From Levilactobacillus brevis (GTDB lineage: Bacteria; Bacillota; Bacilli; Lactobacillales; Lactobacillaceae): a stretch of DNA of 64,000 nt. The notes under the pieces were generated by a model. It did not search any database. It had not been told where the DNA came from and saw only the letters and a program-made list of their open reading frames with translations. Below are positions 16,384 through 24,829 of this stretch, piece after piece; within the stretch, counting starts at the first letter, position 1; every line of letters begins with the position of its first letter. The DNA is taken from positions 1,860,001 through 1,924,000 of the forward strand of contig CP079699.1 in assembly GCA_021383565.1 (NCBI GenBank), written 5' to 3'. The translations under genes were made by a program, and so were the position numbers.

Positions 16384-18459
16384 GTGCTAGCCTTTTATGC
16401 CGTTATCTTACTCATCTTGGCCACCATCGTCGCTAATACCATCTATCCTTATTTTCCCGTCATCCCCAAAGCCTTCTACCAGATCTTCATGGGCGCATTG
16501 CTTTCACTGGTGCCGATGTACCACCACTTTATCCTTGAACCCGAGATGTTCATGCTGATCATCATCGCACCGTTGATGTTTTACGACGGGCAAAATGCCA
16601 ACGCCCATGAGCTCCGTAAAAATGTGGGGTCCATCGTCTCCATGGCAGTCGTCCTCGCCGTACTGACCGTCATCGGCATGGGCTATCTGAGCCACGCCAT
16701 CCTCGCCAGTATTCCGCTAGCGCTCGCCTTCGCCCTGGCGGCAATCGTCACGCCAACGGATGCCGTCGCAGTCTCTTCGATCACCAGCAACATGGCCGTC
16801 CCGGAGCGTGTCATGGGGATGCTGGAACGTGAATCCCTCTTCAACGACGCCTCTGGGTTAGTGGCCTTTAACCTAGCACTAGCCGCGTTCACCACCGGTC
16901 AATTCTCCGTGGGGGCCGGGATCAAACACTTCTTCGTCGTTTTCCTCGGTGGGCTGCTGATCGGTCTTGTATTGGGGATTGCCGCCGTCATGGTCCGCGT
17001 CTATCTGGTGCAAAGCGGCAAGGATTCTTCCAGCGTCATTGTACCCTTCGACATCATGGTGCCCTTCTTGATTTACCTAGCCGCCGAACACCTCGATTTA
17101 TCCGGCATCCTAGCGGTGGTTGCCGCCGGGCTCATCTACAGTGCCTCGACCAACCAATTACGCCTATCCAGTACGCAACTCCAGTTAGTCTCACGCTCGA
17201 CGTGGAGCATCTTCACCAATATTTTAAACGGCTTCGTCTTCGTCTTGCTCGGGGTCTCACTCCCCACCGTATGGGTAAATATTCAACAGGATCATAATAA
17301 ATCATTAACGCAATTCATTCTCCTAGCCGTTATCTTATATCTGGTCATGTTGGCCTTACGTTACCTCTGGATTCGACTGGACTGGGCCTTGATCCGCTCT
17401 AAAAAAGACGAGCGGCCACACAATGCCTTGATTGGCGCGCTTTCTGGGGTTCACGGAACCATTACTTTGGCCATGGCCTTTTCACTGCCCCTCACCCTCC
17501 ACGGCACGGCCTTCCCGTACCGTAACACGATGATTTTCATCGCGGCTATCGTGATTATCCTGAGTTTGCTGGTGCCCACGCTGGTTCTGCCCTTCATCCT
17601 ACCGAAGAAGCAAGTCGCCGTAGATCCCGCAACCATCGCCCAACAACGTAAGGCGCTCGTGGCCTATGCATCCGAGCGCTTGGTCCAGGAAAACCCCGAC
17701 CATCCGGCTGCCACGCAAGCGGTCATTGAGATCTTAAATAGTCAGGCCACCGGTGCGCGTCCTGATAAGAAAAAGATTCGTGAGCTCCTGAATCAAGCCA
17801 CCCAGATTGAGGTTCAGACCGTCCAAGAACTGGCAGACACCGGCGTCATCCCCAACGGTTATGCCAACCGTTACGTCCGGATGCTGGTCCTGAAATCTCA
17901 AATGACGAGCCACAATCCCTTTGTCAATCTGACCCTATGGATCCGTTTCGTCTGGCACCGCCTCAAATTCATGTTGAGTCGTAAACGGCGCCGCAAACAG
18001 CGAATTGCCCAACAGCAACAACAGCTCCAAGCGAGCCACCCTACTCCCCAACAGCTTCAACGGCAACAGCAGCGCATTCAGCAAGAAAAGGGGCAACTCC
18101 GCCGTTCCGCTCGCCGCGACCCGCGTGCAAGTGCCCGCCAGCGCGAAAACTTCTTAAAGATTGAACAGGATATCTACACCAACGTCATTGCCTTTTTGAC
18201 GGAAATCTCCACGGTCGACAACCAAGCAGAGGTTAACTCCGTGCGTAATTACTACAACGCTCGCCACCGACGCTTCGAAACGACCAAATCCAACGACCAC
18301 CAGAATGAATTATTTATTCAGGCCTTTCAGTACGAATACACCTACATTCGTCAGCAAAGAACGGCCGGCACAATCCCCGCCGAATTGGCCGATGAGCTCT
18401 ATCAACAGGTCTCGACTGACCAGATGTTATACACCCAAGAAATTGCGGAAACTGCCTAA
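16384..18459 (+). CDS. CPA1-family Na+/H+ antiporter (NhaP-like) with long cytoplasmic tail
   Basis: The 691-residue product has about twelve membrane helices (to about residue 410) and a C-terminal cytoplasmic tail near 280 residues. Motifs ALAAIVTPTDAVAVSSI and ESLFNDASGLVAFN are the ion-binding signatures of monovalent cation:proton antiporters, which export sodium or potassium to hold internal pH. GTG 16384 is chosen: GGAGGAG ends about eight bases before it, and the TTG at 16369 overlaps that site. The tail contains a basic, glutamine-rich stretch (about residues 540-580, R-K-R-R-R-K then runs of Q), probably helical and regulatory. Confidence 0.88.
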   Translation: MLAFYAVILLILATIVANTIYPYFPVIPKAFYQIFMGALLSLVPMYHHFILEPEMFMLIIIAPLMFYDGQNANAHELRKNVGSIVSMAVVLAVLTVIGMGYLSHAILASIPLALAFALAAIVTPTDAVAVSSITSNMAVPERVMGMLERESLFNDASGLVAFNLALAAFTTGQFSVGAGIKHFFVVFLGGLLIGLVLGIAAVMVRVYLVQSGKDSSSVIVPFDIMVPFLIYLAAEHLDLSGILAVVAAGLIYSASTNQLRLSSTQLQLVSRSTWSIFTNILNGFVFVLLGVSLPTVWVNIQQDHNKSLTQFILLAVILYLVMLALRYLWIRLDWALIRSKKDERPHNALIGALSGVHGTITLAMAFSLPLTLHGTAFPYRNTMIFIAAIVIILSLLVPTLVLPFILPKKQVAVDPATIAQQRKALVAYASERLVQENPDHPAATQAVIEILNSQATGARPDKKKIRELLNQATQIEVQTVQELADTGVIPNGYANRYVRMLVLKSQMTSHNPFVNLTLWIRFVWHRLKFMLSRKRRRKQRIAQQQQQLQASHPTPQQLQRQQQRIQQEKGQLRRSARRDPRASARQRENFLKIEQDIYTNVIAFLTEISTVDNQAEVNSVRNYYNARHRRFETTKSNDHQNELFIQAFQYEYTYIRQQRTAGTIPAELADELYQQVSTDQMLYTQEIAETA

Positions 18460-18631
18460 CTTTCTGAACCACCGTCATATTTTCTTCACAATTACCTGTT
18501 ATAGTTAGCCACATAACTTACGAATTTACGAACGAATAAGTTGATAATTTTACTCCTCCAAAGTAAAAATTACGGTCGACCCGCTATGGTATCGGCCAAA
18601 CTCCAAACGTAATAAACGTTTTTTCTTCAAG

Positions 18632-18669
18632 CAGCAACGCGGACATTTTGGTTCGGTTGCTGTTTTTTT
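18632..18669 (+). terminator. rho-independent terminator
   Basis: cagcaac (18632-18638) pairs with gttgctg (18656-18662), followed by seven T. It lies about 170 bases after the antiporter stop. Confidence 0.75.
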
Positions 18670-18689
18670 GTATAAGAGCGTGAGCCCCG

Positions 18690-18969
18690 GCGCTTAGGTC
18701 CTGAGCATTAGGGAGTTAAGGGGCTTCTGTTCGGCCTCGCCGGACAGGAGTCACTTAACTTTCTAAGCGCAGGGACCTGCCGGAGGGAACGCGTTTCAGA
18801 GGCCGCAAGTTTCCCTAACATAAACTACGAGAGAAAAACCTAACGCTCCGAACAAAATTAGCCAACAATGACCACCAACCGAGTCGCTGCTTATCGGGGT
18901 TAAGCGGAGGGGGCTGCCCGAGGGAACACGTTTCAGAAGCCGCAAGTCTCCGTAACATAAACTATGAGA
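18690..18969. repeat. structured noncoding region with two 69-base direct repeats
   Basis: Two gap-free copies of a 69-base unit begin TAAGCG at 18764 and 18901, offset by 137 bases, and differ at roughly a dozen positions by eye. The first copy is preceded by a long hairpin: GCGCTTAG (18690) pairs with CTAAGCGC (18763), with an inner stem CTGTTCGG/CCGGACAG. There is no credible coding frame. The remaining gap from 18970 to 19234 holds only the promoter region of the nucleotidase gene. Confidence 0.6.
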
Positions 18970-19234
18970 ACAAATCAGATAACCCAATTAACCCACAACA
19001 CAAAGATTAACTATCACCACAATCCTTAAGCTTCACTATCTCGGTATTCCCTCAAAGAAAGCGGTTACTCCACCCTTTTACCCCGAATTTGTGAGAAAAC
19101 TCCTCATAATTACAGAGAATTTGCCATCGTAAATTTACACTCGCAACAAACTAGCTTATAATTTCTTTAACACGTTATAGATTTGGCGGCTGTTCGCTAA
19201 TAATCTGTTAGACGTTATTGGAGGGTGAGATCTA

Positions 19235-20809
19235 ATGAAGCTGACAATTTTATCCACAAGCGATACCCACGGGTACGTCTTTCCCACGAATTACGTGAAG
19301 AAGGGCAGTCACTTGGGGTTCGGACTGGCCCGAGCAGCCACCGTAATTGCTCAGGAACAGGCCATCGCGAAGACGCAGGGCCCCGTGGTGACCATTGAAA
19401 ACGGTGATTTTTTGGAAGGTTCACCGCTGGCGTACTACGTGGCCCGGGTCAAGCCTGACCGCGACCCGCAGCCACTGATGGCCATCTATAATCAAATCGA
19501 CTATGATTGCGGAATTCTGGGCAATCATGAATTCAATTACGGCCAAGACTACCTACAGGCTGCCATTCGTGACGCCAAACGCACCATTCTCTGCGCCAAT
19601 ATTCTGGATAACAATGGCGATCCCGAATACGGCCAGCCTTACCGCATTATCGAAAAAGACGGCATCAAGATTGGCGTCTTGGGACTCACCACCCAAGCCG
19701 TCTATAAATGGGAAAAGGCCACCAACATCAGCGGCCTGCAGTTCGAGTCTGCCTACATCGCCGCGAAAAAATACGTACCGATTATTCGCGAACAGGCTGA
19801 CATCGTCGTGGTGTGCTATCACGGCGGCTTTGAGCGTGATTTAACCACCGGTAAGCCCAACGACATTCACGTGGGCGAAAACGAAGCCTACCACATTTTA
19901 GAGGCCATTCCGGGCATCGATGCTTTGGTCACCGGCCACCAGCATCGTCAGCTCGCCACCGATGTTTTTGACATCCCCACGACCCAACCGGGTTTCCGGG
20001 GTCAAGCCATTGGCAAGATTACGCTGGACTTGGAGCGCGACGCCACGGGCAAAATCACCGTCGTCGACCACGATTCCGAATTGGTCTCCGCAGCCGATGC
20101 GCCGCTTGATCAAAAGGTCTTAACGGCCGCGGACGGCTTGAATCGTGAGGTCGGTCACTGGCTCGATCAGCCCCTCGGCCACATCAAGGGCGATATGACC
20201 TTCACCGATCCCTTTGCCGCTAGAATTGACGAGACACCTTACATTGAATTCATTCAAAAAGTCCAAATGGCCACGATGGGCACGGACATCTCCGCTACCG
20301 CCCTCTTCAACGATGAGGCCCGGGGCTTTGAAAATCCCATTACCATGCGTAACATCATGACAAATTACGTTTATCCCAACGGTCTATCCCTCTTAAACAT
20401 TACCGGGGCGGACTTAAAGGGCGCGCTGGAAGTGACTGCCCGTTACTTCAGCTCGCAGGATGGCCAGATCATTGTCAATCCTGCCTTTATTCATCCTAAG
20501 CGTCGCCAATACAATTACGACATGTACGAGGGCGTCGACTACCGCATTAACGTCGCCAAGCCGATGGGCCACCGCATCGAAAACCTCACGTATCACGGGC
20601 AACCGATTGCCGATGACCAACACCTCCGCATCGCGTTGAACCAATACCGCGCGGTCGGTGGCGGCCATTACCCGATGTACAGCGCCGATAAGATTCGCGC
20701 CGAAAGCCAAGGGGCAATGAGTGAAATCATCGCCGATTATCTCCAAGCGCATCCCACGATCGATGCCACTGCGAATAAGAACTTCTCCGTGGTTTACGAT
20801 CCCGAATAA
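19235..20809 (+). CDS. bifunctional metallophosphatase / 5'-nucleotidase, cytoplasmic
   Basis: A 524-residue enzyme with an N-terminal calcineurin-like metallophosphatase domain and a C-terminal 5'-nucleotidase domain. Metal-binding motifs follow in order: SDTHGY near residue 9, ENGDFLEGS near 55, GNHEFN near 95, CYHGGFE near 195 and TGHQH near 235. The C-terminal substrate domain includes LNITGADLKGALE. It would hydrolyse nucleotides or related phosphoesters. It has no signal peptide and no LPxTG anchor, unlike surface nucleotidases, so it resembles the cytoplasmic YunD type. GGAGG precedes the ATG. Monocistronic with a strong terminator. Confidence 0.9.
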   Translation: MKLTILSTSDTHGYVFPTNYVKKGSHLGFGLARAATVIAQEQAIAKTQGPVVTIENGDFLEGSPLAYYVARVKPDRDPQPLMAIYNQIDYDCGILGNHEFNYGQDYLQAAIRDAKRTILCANILDNNGDPEYGQPYRIIEKDGIKIGVLGLTTQAVYKWEKATNISGLQFESAYIAAKKYVPIIREQADIVVVCYHGGFERDLTTGKPNDIHVGENEAYHILEAIPGIDALVTGHQHRQLATDVFDIPTTQPGFRGQAIGKITLDLERDATGKITVVDHDSELVSAADAPLDQKVLTAADGLNREVGHWLDQPLGHIKGDMTFTDPFAARIDETPYIEFIQKVQMATMGTDISATALFNDEARGFENPITMRNIMTNYVYPNGLSLLNITGADLKGALEVTARYFSSQDGQIIVNPAFIHPKRRQYNYDMYEGVDYRINVAKPMGHRIENLTYHGQPIADDQHLRIALNQYRAVGGGHYPMYSADKIRAESQGAMSEIIADYLQAHPTIDATANKNFSVVYDPE

Positions 20810-20822
20810 TTTTTGCGTTGCT

Positions 20823-20880
20823 AAAAAGCCGTTATCACGGTTATCTCTTAAACGAGATACTCGTGATAACGGCTCTTTTT
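20823..20880 (+). terminator. rho-independent terminator
   Basis: agccgttatcacg (20827-20839) pairs perfectly with cgtgataacggct (20862-20874), with a smaller inner stem and a T run. Confidence 0.9.
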
Positions 20881-20964
20881 GGCTTTAACCAAGGTCAATC
20901 TAAAAACAGCCACATCCAGCGCTAACTTTCGCTGAGACGTGACTGTCTACTAACGGCTGCCGTA

Positions 20965-22560
20965 CTAAGCGTTGGCCGCCTTTTTCTTCTTCTTTTTCTT
21001 CTCGTCACCGACGTATTCTACCGCCGTTGACGTCCGAATCGTCGTGACCTTAATCTTACCCGGATAGGTCAACTTCTCTTCGATCTGTTGCGCCACCTCT
21101 TGGGTGAGGTTGGCCGCCGCATGATCGTCCAGTTCCTGCGGCTTCACAATAATCCGGAGCTCCCGACCGGCTTGAATAGCGTAACTTTCTGAGACGCCAT
21201 CCTGGTCGTTGGCGATCTTTTCCAGCGCCCGCAGTCGGTTGATGTAATCCTCAACTGATTCGCTCCGCGCACCCGGTCGCGCACCGGAGATGGCATCAGC
21301 CGCCGCGACCAGATCCGAGAGCGGCGAGGTCTTCTCGACATCCCCATGGTGGGCCGCAATGGCATTGATGACGACTTCATCCTCACCGTATTTCTGCGCA
21401 AATTCCGTCCCAATCTCCACGTGAGTGCCCTCGACTTCGTGGTCAATGGCTTTCCCTAAATCGTGCAGGAGACCGGCTCGCCGCGCAAGTCGGGTGTTGT
21501 AGCCTAACCGAGCTGCCATAGCCCCTGTCAACTGGGCCACTTCAATCGAGTGCAGCAAGACATTTTGCCCATAACTGGTCCGGTACTTGAGTCGTCCAAT
21601 CAGCTTCATCAAATCGGGGTGCATCCAGCCCACGTGTAGGAGACTTACGGTCTGTTCCCCAGTCTCCCACAGGCTGTGATTGACGTCACGCTGGGCGTTT
21701 TCAACCTGCGTCTCAATCTGCGTGGCCGAAATACGCCGACTCGCGACCAGATTCGTCAGGGCCACCCGGGCCACTTCCCGACGAATCGGGTCATGCGTGC
21801 TGATAAATAACGTGGTGTTATCGTCCGGCACAAAAATCAAATCCGTCCCGGTCAACGTCTCGAGAAGCCGAATATGTTGACCCTCGCGCCCGATAATCTT
21901 ACTGCGAATCTCACCGTTTGGCACGGTGACGGTGTGCTCCAAGTGTTCCTTAGGCAAGTCCTGAGGACCACTCTCGGTGGCGGAAAGTACCACGTCCTTG
22001 GCCCACCGTTCGGCACTGGCTTCCGCGTTATCGTTCAAGGCCTTAACCTCAACGTCACGGTCGCGCTTCAACGCCAACTCGGTGTCTTGAACCACCTTGT
22101 CTTGGGCGGCCTTCGTATCCATCTCCGCCTGCTCGGCCAAAGTCTCCTCGCATTTCTCGCGGAGTTGGCCGGCTTGATCATGGAGGAGATGAATGGCCTG
22201 GCGTTGCTCACGGTTGGCCTGATTGCGTTCGTCCAACATGGCCGTTTGGTCGTCCAATCTCACGGCCATTTGGCCCAGCAACTTCTCACGCTGTTGCCGG
22301 CGTTGTTCTCTTACCTGTATATCATTCTGCTGTTCGGTCAGTTCGTCTTTTACGGATTGTTGATAGGCCAAGGTGGCGCGTTGACTCTTCTCGTGGAGTT
22401 GGTCCACCTTTTCCTTGGTCTGCTCGGTTGCCTGGGCAATAATCTCGCGGGCCTTGGCTTGCACCGCCAATAATTCCGTGCGGTGCTGCCGCTGTCTCAC
22501 GAGGTAGCCGAGCACCAGCCCGATCAACAACAGACCGATGATTAGTCCTGTTATTAACAA
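20965..22560 (-). CDS. ribonuclease Y-like endoribonuclease, diverged paralogue
   Basis: A protein of about 531 residues with the RNase Y order: N-terminal membrane helix, long coiled coil (about residues 25-190), KH domain (GREGQHIRLLETLTG) and HD domain with LLHDLGKAID. RNase Y starts mRNA decay at the membrane. The TTG at 22560 is chosen: AAGGAG lies nine bases before it, and it places the membrane helix at the N-terminus; the upstream GTG at 22614 has no site. The C-terminus ends in a run of seven lysines, and several core positions differ from the usual RNase Y, so it may be a second RNase Y. Whether a canonical copy exists elsewhere cannot be seen here. Confidence 0.8.
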   Translation of the reverse strand: MLITGLIIGLLLIGLVLGYLVRQRQHRTELLAVQAKAREIIAQATEQTKEKVDQLHEKSQRATLAYQQSVKDELTEQQNDIQVREQRRQQREKLLGQMAVRLDDQTAMLDERNQANREQRQAIHLLHDQAGQLREKCEETLAEQAEMDTKAAQDKVVQDTELALKRDRDVEVKALNDNAEASAERWAKDVVLSATESGPQDLPKEHLEHTVTVPNGEIRSKIIGREGQHIRLLETLTGTDLIFVPDDNTTLFISTHDPIRREVARVALTNLVASRRISATQIETQVENAQRDVNHSLWETGEQTVSLLHVGWMHPDLMKLIGRLKYRTSYGQNVLLHSIEVAQLTGAMAARLGYNTRLARRAGLLHDLGKAIDHEVEGTHVEIGTEFAQKYGEDEVVINAIAAHHGDVEKTSPLSDLVAAADAISGARPGARSESVEDYINRLRALEKIANDQDGVSESYAIQAGRELRIIVKPQELDDHAAANLTQEVAQQIEEKLTYPGKIKVTTIRTSTAVEYVGDEKKKKKKKAANA

Positions 22561-22658
22561 TATGCTGTGCTCCTTAGTTTTCAGTCCCGAGAGTTTCTCG
22601 GGTGGGTTGGTCACTTATCTCGTTAATTATACGCTATTTACGGCCACAACCCAACCGT

Positions 22659-23351
22659 TCACGCCGTTGGTTTTTCCATCGCAGCCGGAACGAACAACCA
22701 GCAGAGCAACAGGGCCTTGAACCCGCTGGCCACCCAAAGAACATCGATAGCCGCTAAATTCGCTAGCCACACGCCTACAGCACAGCCCACCAGAAACGTA
22801 ACCAGTACGCCAGCTAGCTGACTGAGGCGATGCCGCGCGACCCGATCGTGGTCAAAGAGCGCCCGATAGCAACTCGTTGCCAGCCCCTTCGTATTGCCCG
22901 TCATGACGCCATTATTAATGGCCACGCCACCTACCTGACGAAAGGTCGTCAGCTCATAGCCAGCCACAATTCCCAGCAAAAAGAGGAGCCACGGATCGGC
23001 CAAGTCTTGCTGGAAAAAGGCAATCAGCGCGTAGGCCACGACATCAATCACCATGAGCCAACGCATCTGCCGGCGCGGATTCCCCTGACTCAGCTGCTCA
23101 CTCAGGCCTTGCGCCACAAAACAGCCGATAAAGTAGCCGATCCACACGACGCCGTTAGTCCAAGCGGCCTGCCAGCCGTCCGTGACCAGCTTGACCACGC
23201 CCACAACCAAATTCCCGGTCTGAGCGCTGACGAAGGCCTCACCGTGTTGGAGAAAGGTATCGGCGTCGATTATGCCCATCAAGAGCGTGGCATCCAGAGC
23301 CAAGATGGTGTCGGTTAAGGGACGAAATTGCTTGGTGACCACGGTTTCCAT
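22659..23351 (-). CDS. DUF1275 (YoaK) family membrane protein
   Basis: The 230-residue protein has about six membrane helices and the family pattern: an N-terminal Asp-containing helix followed by F-V-S-A-Q-T-G-N-L near residue 45, matching F-x-S-x-x-T-G-N of DUF1275. The family function is unknown, though some members are linked to stress or transport. GGAGGAG precedes the ATG by ten bases. It overlaps nothing, but lies 20 bases downstream of the alpha/beta hydrolase gene on the same strand and may be cotranscribed with it. Confidence 0.8.
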   Translation of the reverse strand: METVVTKQFRPLTDTILALDATLLMGIIDADTFLQHGEAFVSAQTGNLVVGVVKLVTDGWQAAWTNGVVWIGYFIGCFVAQGLSEQLSQGNPRRQMRWLMVIDVVAYALIAFFQQDLADPWLLFLLGIVAGYELTTFRQVGGVAINNGVMTGNTKGLATSCYRALFDHDRVARHRLSQLAGVLVTFLVGCAVGVWLANLAAIDVLWVASGFKALLLCWLFVPAAMEKPTA

Positions 23352-23371
23352 GACGCTTCATCTCCTCCAGA

Positions 23372-24316
23372 TTAGTGAATGTACTCGGCCAGAAAGGCCT
23401 TCACCTTTTGCGTGTAGCGGGCCGGACTGTGCGATAAGGCCGCGGCGTGCTTGGCGCCCGGAACGACCAGTAACTGCTTAGGGCCGGCATCGGCACGGTA
23501 GACTTGGTACACCATCCGCGTGGGCACGAAGGCATCGGCGCCCCCGTGAATAAACAGCATTGGCTTGTGGTTCTTCTTGACCGCGGCTAAAGCGTTGGCG
23601 TCTTTAAAATTAAACCCGGCCTTTGCCTTGGCTACCGCACTGGTCAGCGGGACCAGCGGCCAATAAGGAATGTTATACATCTGCTTAGCCTGATAGGTAA
23701 TCTCCGCCTGCGCATCGGTATAGCCACAGTCTTCAATGTAGGCCTTCAGTTGACTCGGCGTCTTCAGACCACTGGTCATCATGGTCGTGGCCCCGCCCAT
23801 GGACACACCGAACAGGACGACCTGCGCGTGTTGGCCTTGTTTGGCAATGACTTGGTTGACCCATTTCAAATAGTCCTTGCTTTCGTAATACCCATAGCTG
23901 ATGACCTTGCCTTGACTCTGACCCTGTCCGCGAGTGTCGGGAATCAACGTGTTGTAGCCCAGCCGATGGAACATCGCCACGTAACCTCCCATGGCTTCCT
24001 TGTTGGACCCAAAACCGTGGACCAGGACCACCGTCTTCTTAGTGGTCGTCGCGGCGGGGATGTAGTCCGCGACTAATTTCAAATTCGCACCGGCCGCCTT
24101 TTCCGTCCAATGCTGCTTTGGCACATCACGATACCACTTCTTCTGTTGATACAGCGGATCATTCTTCTTCAGAGTTGTACTGGTGGCCACAAAGCTCTTC
24201 TTCCCACTAGCGACCGTCATGTTGTAGAAGTACAGGCTCGCGCCCAATAGCCCCCCAACAATCAATACGACCAGGATACCGAGGCTAATCAGCCCCCATC
24301 TTTTTCGTTTACTCAC
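23372..24316 (-). CDS. membrane-anchored alpha/beta hydrolase
   Basis: A product of 314 residues with an N-terminal membrane helix (about residues 6-28) and an extracellular alpha/beta hydrolase domain. The oxyanion region HGFGSNKEAM, nucleophile motif GVSMGG, acidic HGGADAFVP and catalytic His in AKHAAAL are all present. The family includes esterases and peptidases of lactobacilli with broad substrates. GTG 24316 is used since GGGAGG lies eight bases before it; the longer frame from 24406 has no ribosome binding site and would bury the anchor. Probable two-gene unit with the DUF1275 gene. Confidence 0.85.
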   Translation of the reverse strand: MSKRKRWGLISLGILVVLIVGGLLGASLYFYNMTVASGKKSFVATSTTLKKNDPLYQQKKWYRDVPKQHWTEKAAGANLKLVADYIPAATTTKKTVVLVHGFGSNKEAMGGYVAMFHRLGYNTLIPDTRGQGQSQGKVISYGYYESKDYLKWVNQVIAKQGQHAQVVLFGVSMGGATTMMTSGLKTPSQLKAYIEDCGYTDAQAEITYQAKQMYNIPYWPLVPLTSAVAKAKAGFNFKDANALAAVKKNHKPMLFIHGGADAFVPTRMVYQVYRADAGPKQLLVVPGAKHAAALSHSPARYTQKVKAFLAEYIH

Positions 24317-24463
24317 AGTTGTTGCCTCCCAATTCTCGGGCCACGCAATGCCAGTGGCCACATTTCTCTCTTGTGTTAGTATACGAAGTTCTTCGAACCA
24401 GCGCAATCTATATGAAGTTTGCTATAATAGGCTCAACCCGTGCCTAGTTTTTGGCTAGAATCA

Positions 24464-24764
24464 CGTGACTAAGGGTTGAAAGATAAGCTGAATCATCAAA
24501 TACTAGTCTGATTCTGTTTTTTGACCATGAATTGGCCGCTTCCGACGATCTCCGGCAGAACAGTTGCTTCCAGCGTCAGCCCGTGTTCGCATTCTATCTG
24601 AATACGGCAACGCGCATTGTCAAGTACACAACCATCGTAGCCGTGAGTGAAGCGAAATCTAGGCTCAGCCGGGGCATTTACCAGCGTTCCAGCCTAGATT
24701 TCGCAACGGTAAGGCGACCAGGCCACGTTGCTCAAAACATCCGATTTTGAAATATTTAGTCACG
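24464..24764. repeat. intergenic repeat (copy B) bounded by a 9-bp inverted repeat
   Basis: cgtgactaa (24464-24472) and ttagtcacg (24756-24764) bound about 300 gene-free bases. Inside, GTAGCCGTGAGTGA (24637-24650) equals the motif in copy A. It is followed by a perfect 14-bp stem, GCGAAATCTAGGCT (24652) with its inverse at 24691-24704, then a shared AAGGCG. Copy A has the same motif followed by a stem of different sequence (CAAATTTGG), so pairing is kept though bases differ. It lies in the upstream region of pepF, after a TATAAT at 24423. Confidence 0.5.
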
Positions 24765-24829
24765 GTACGGCTCACCTTTTACTATTCAAGACAATCCGCA
24801 GTACGTGGCCAACTTAGGAGGCTTTATTG

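Noticed and set aside
18690-18969. CRISPR array
   Set aside because: Only two repeat units, each 69 bases and imperfect, with an associated hairpin; no cas genes in the window.
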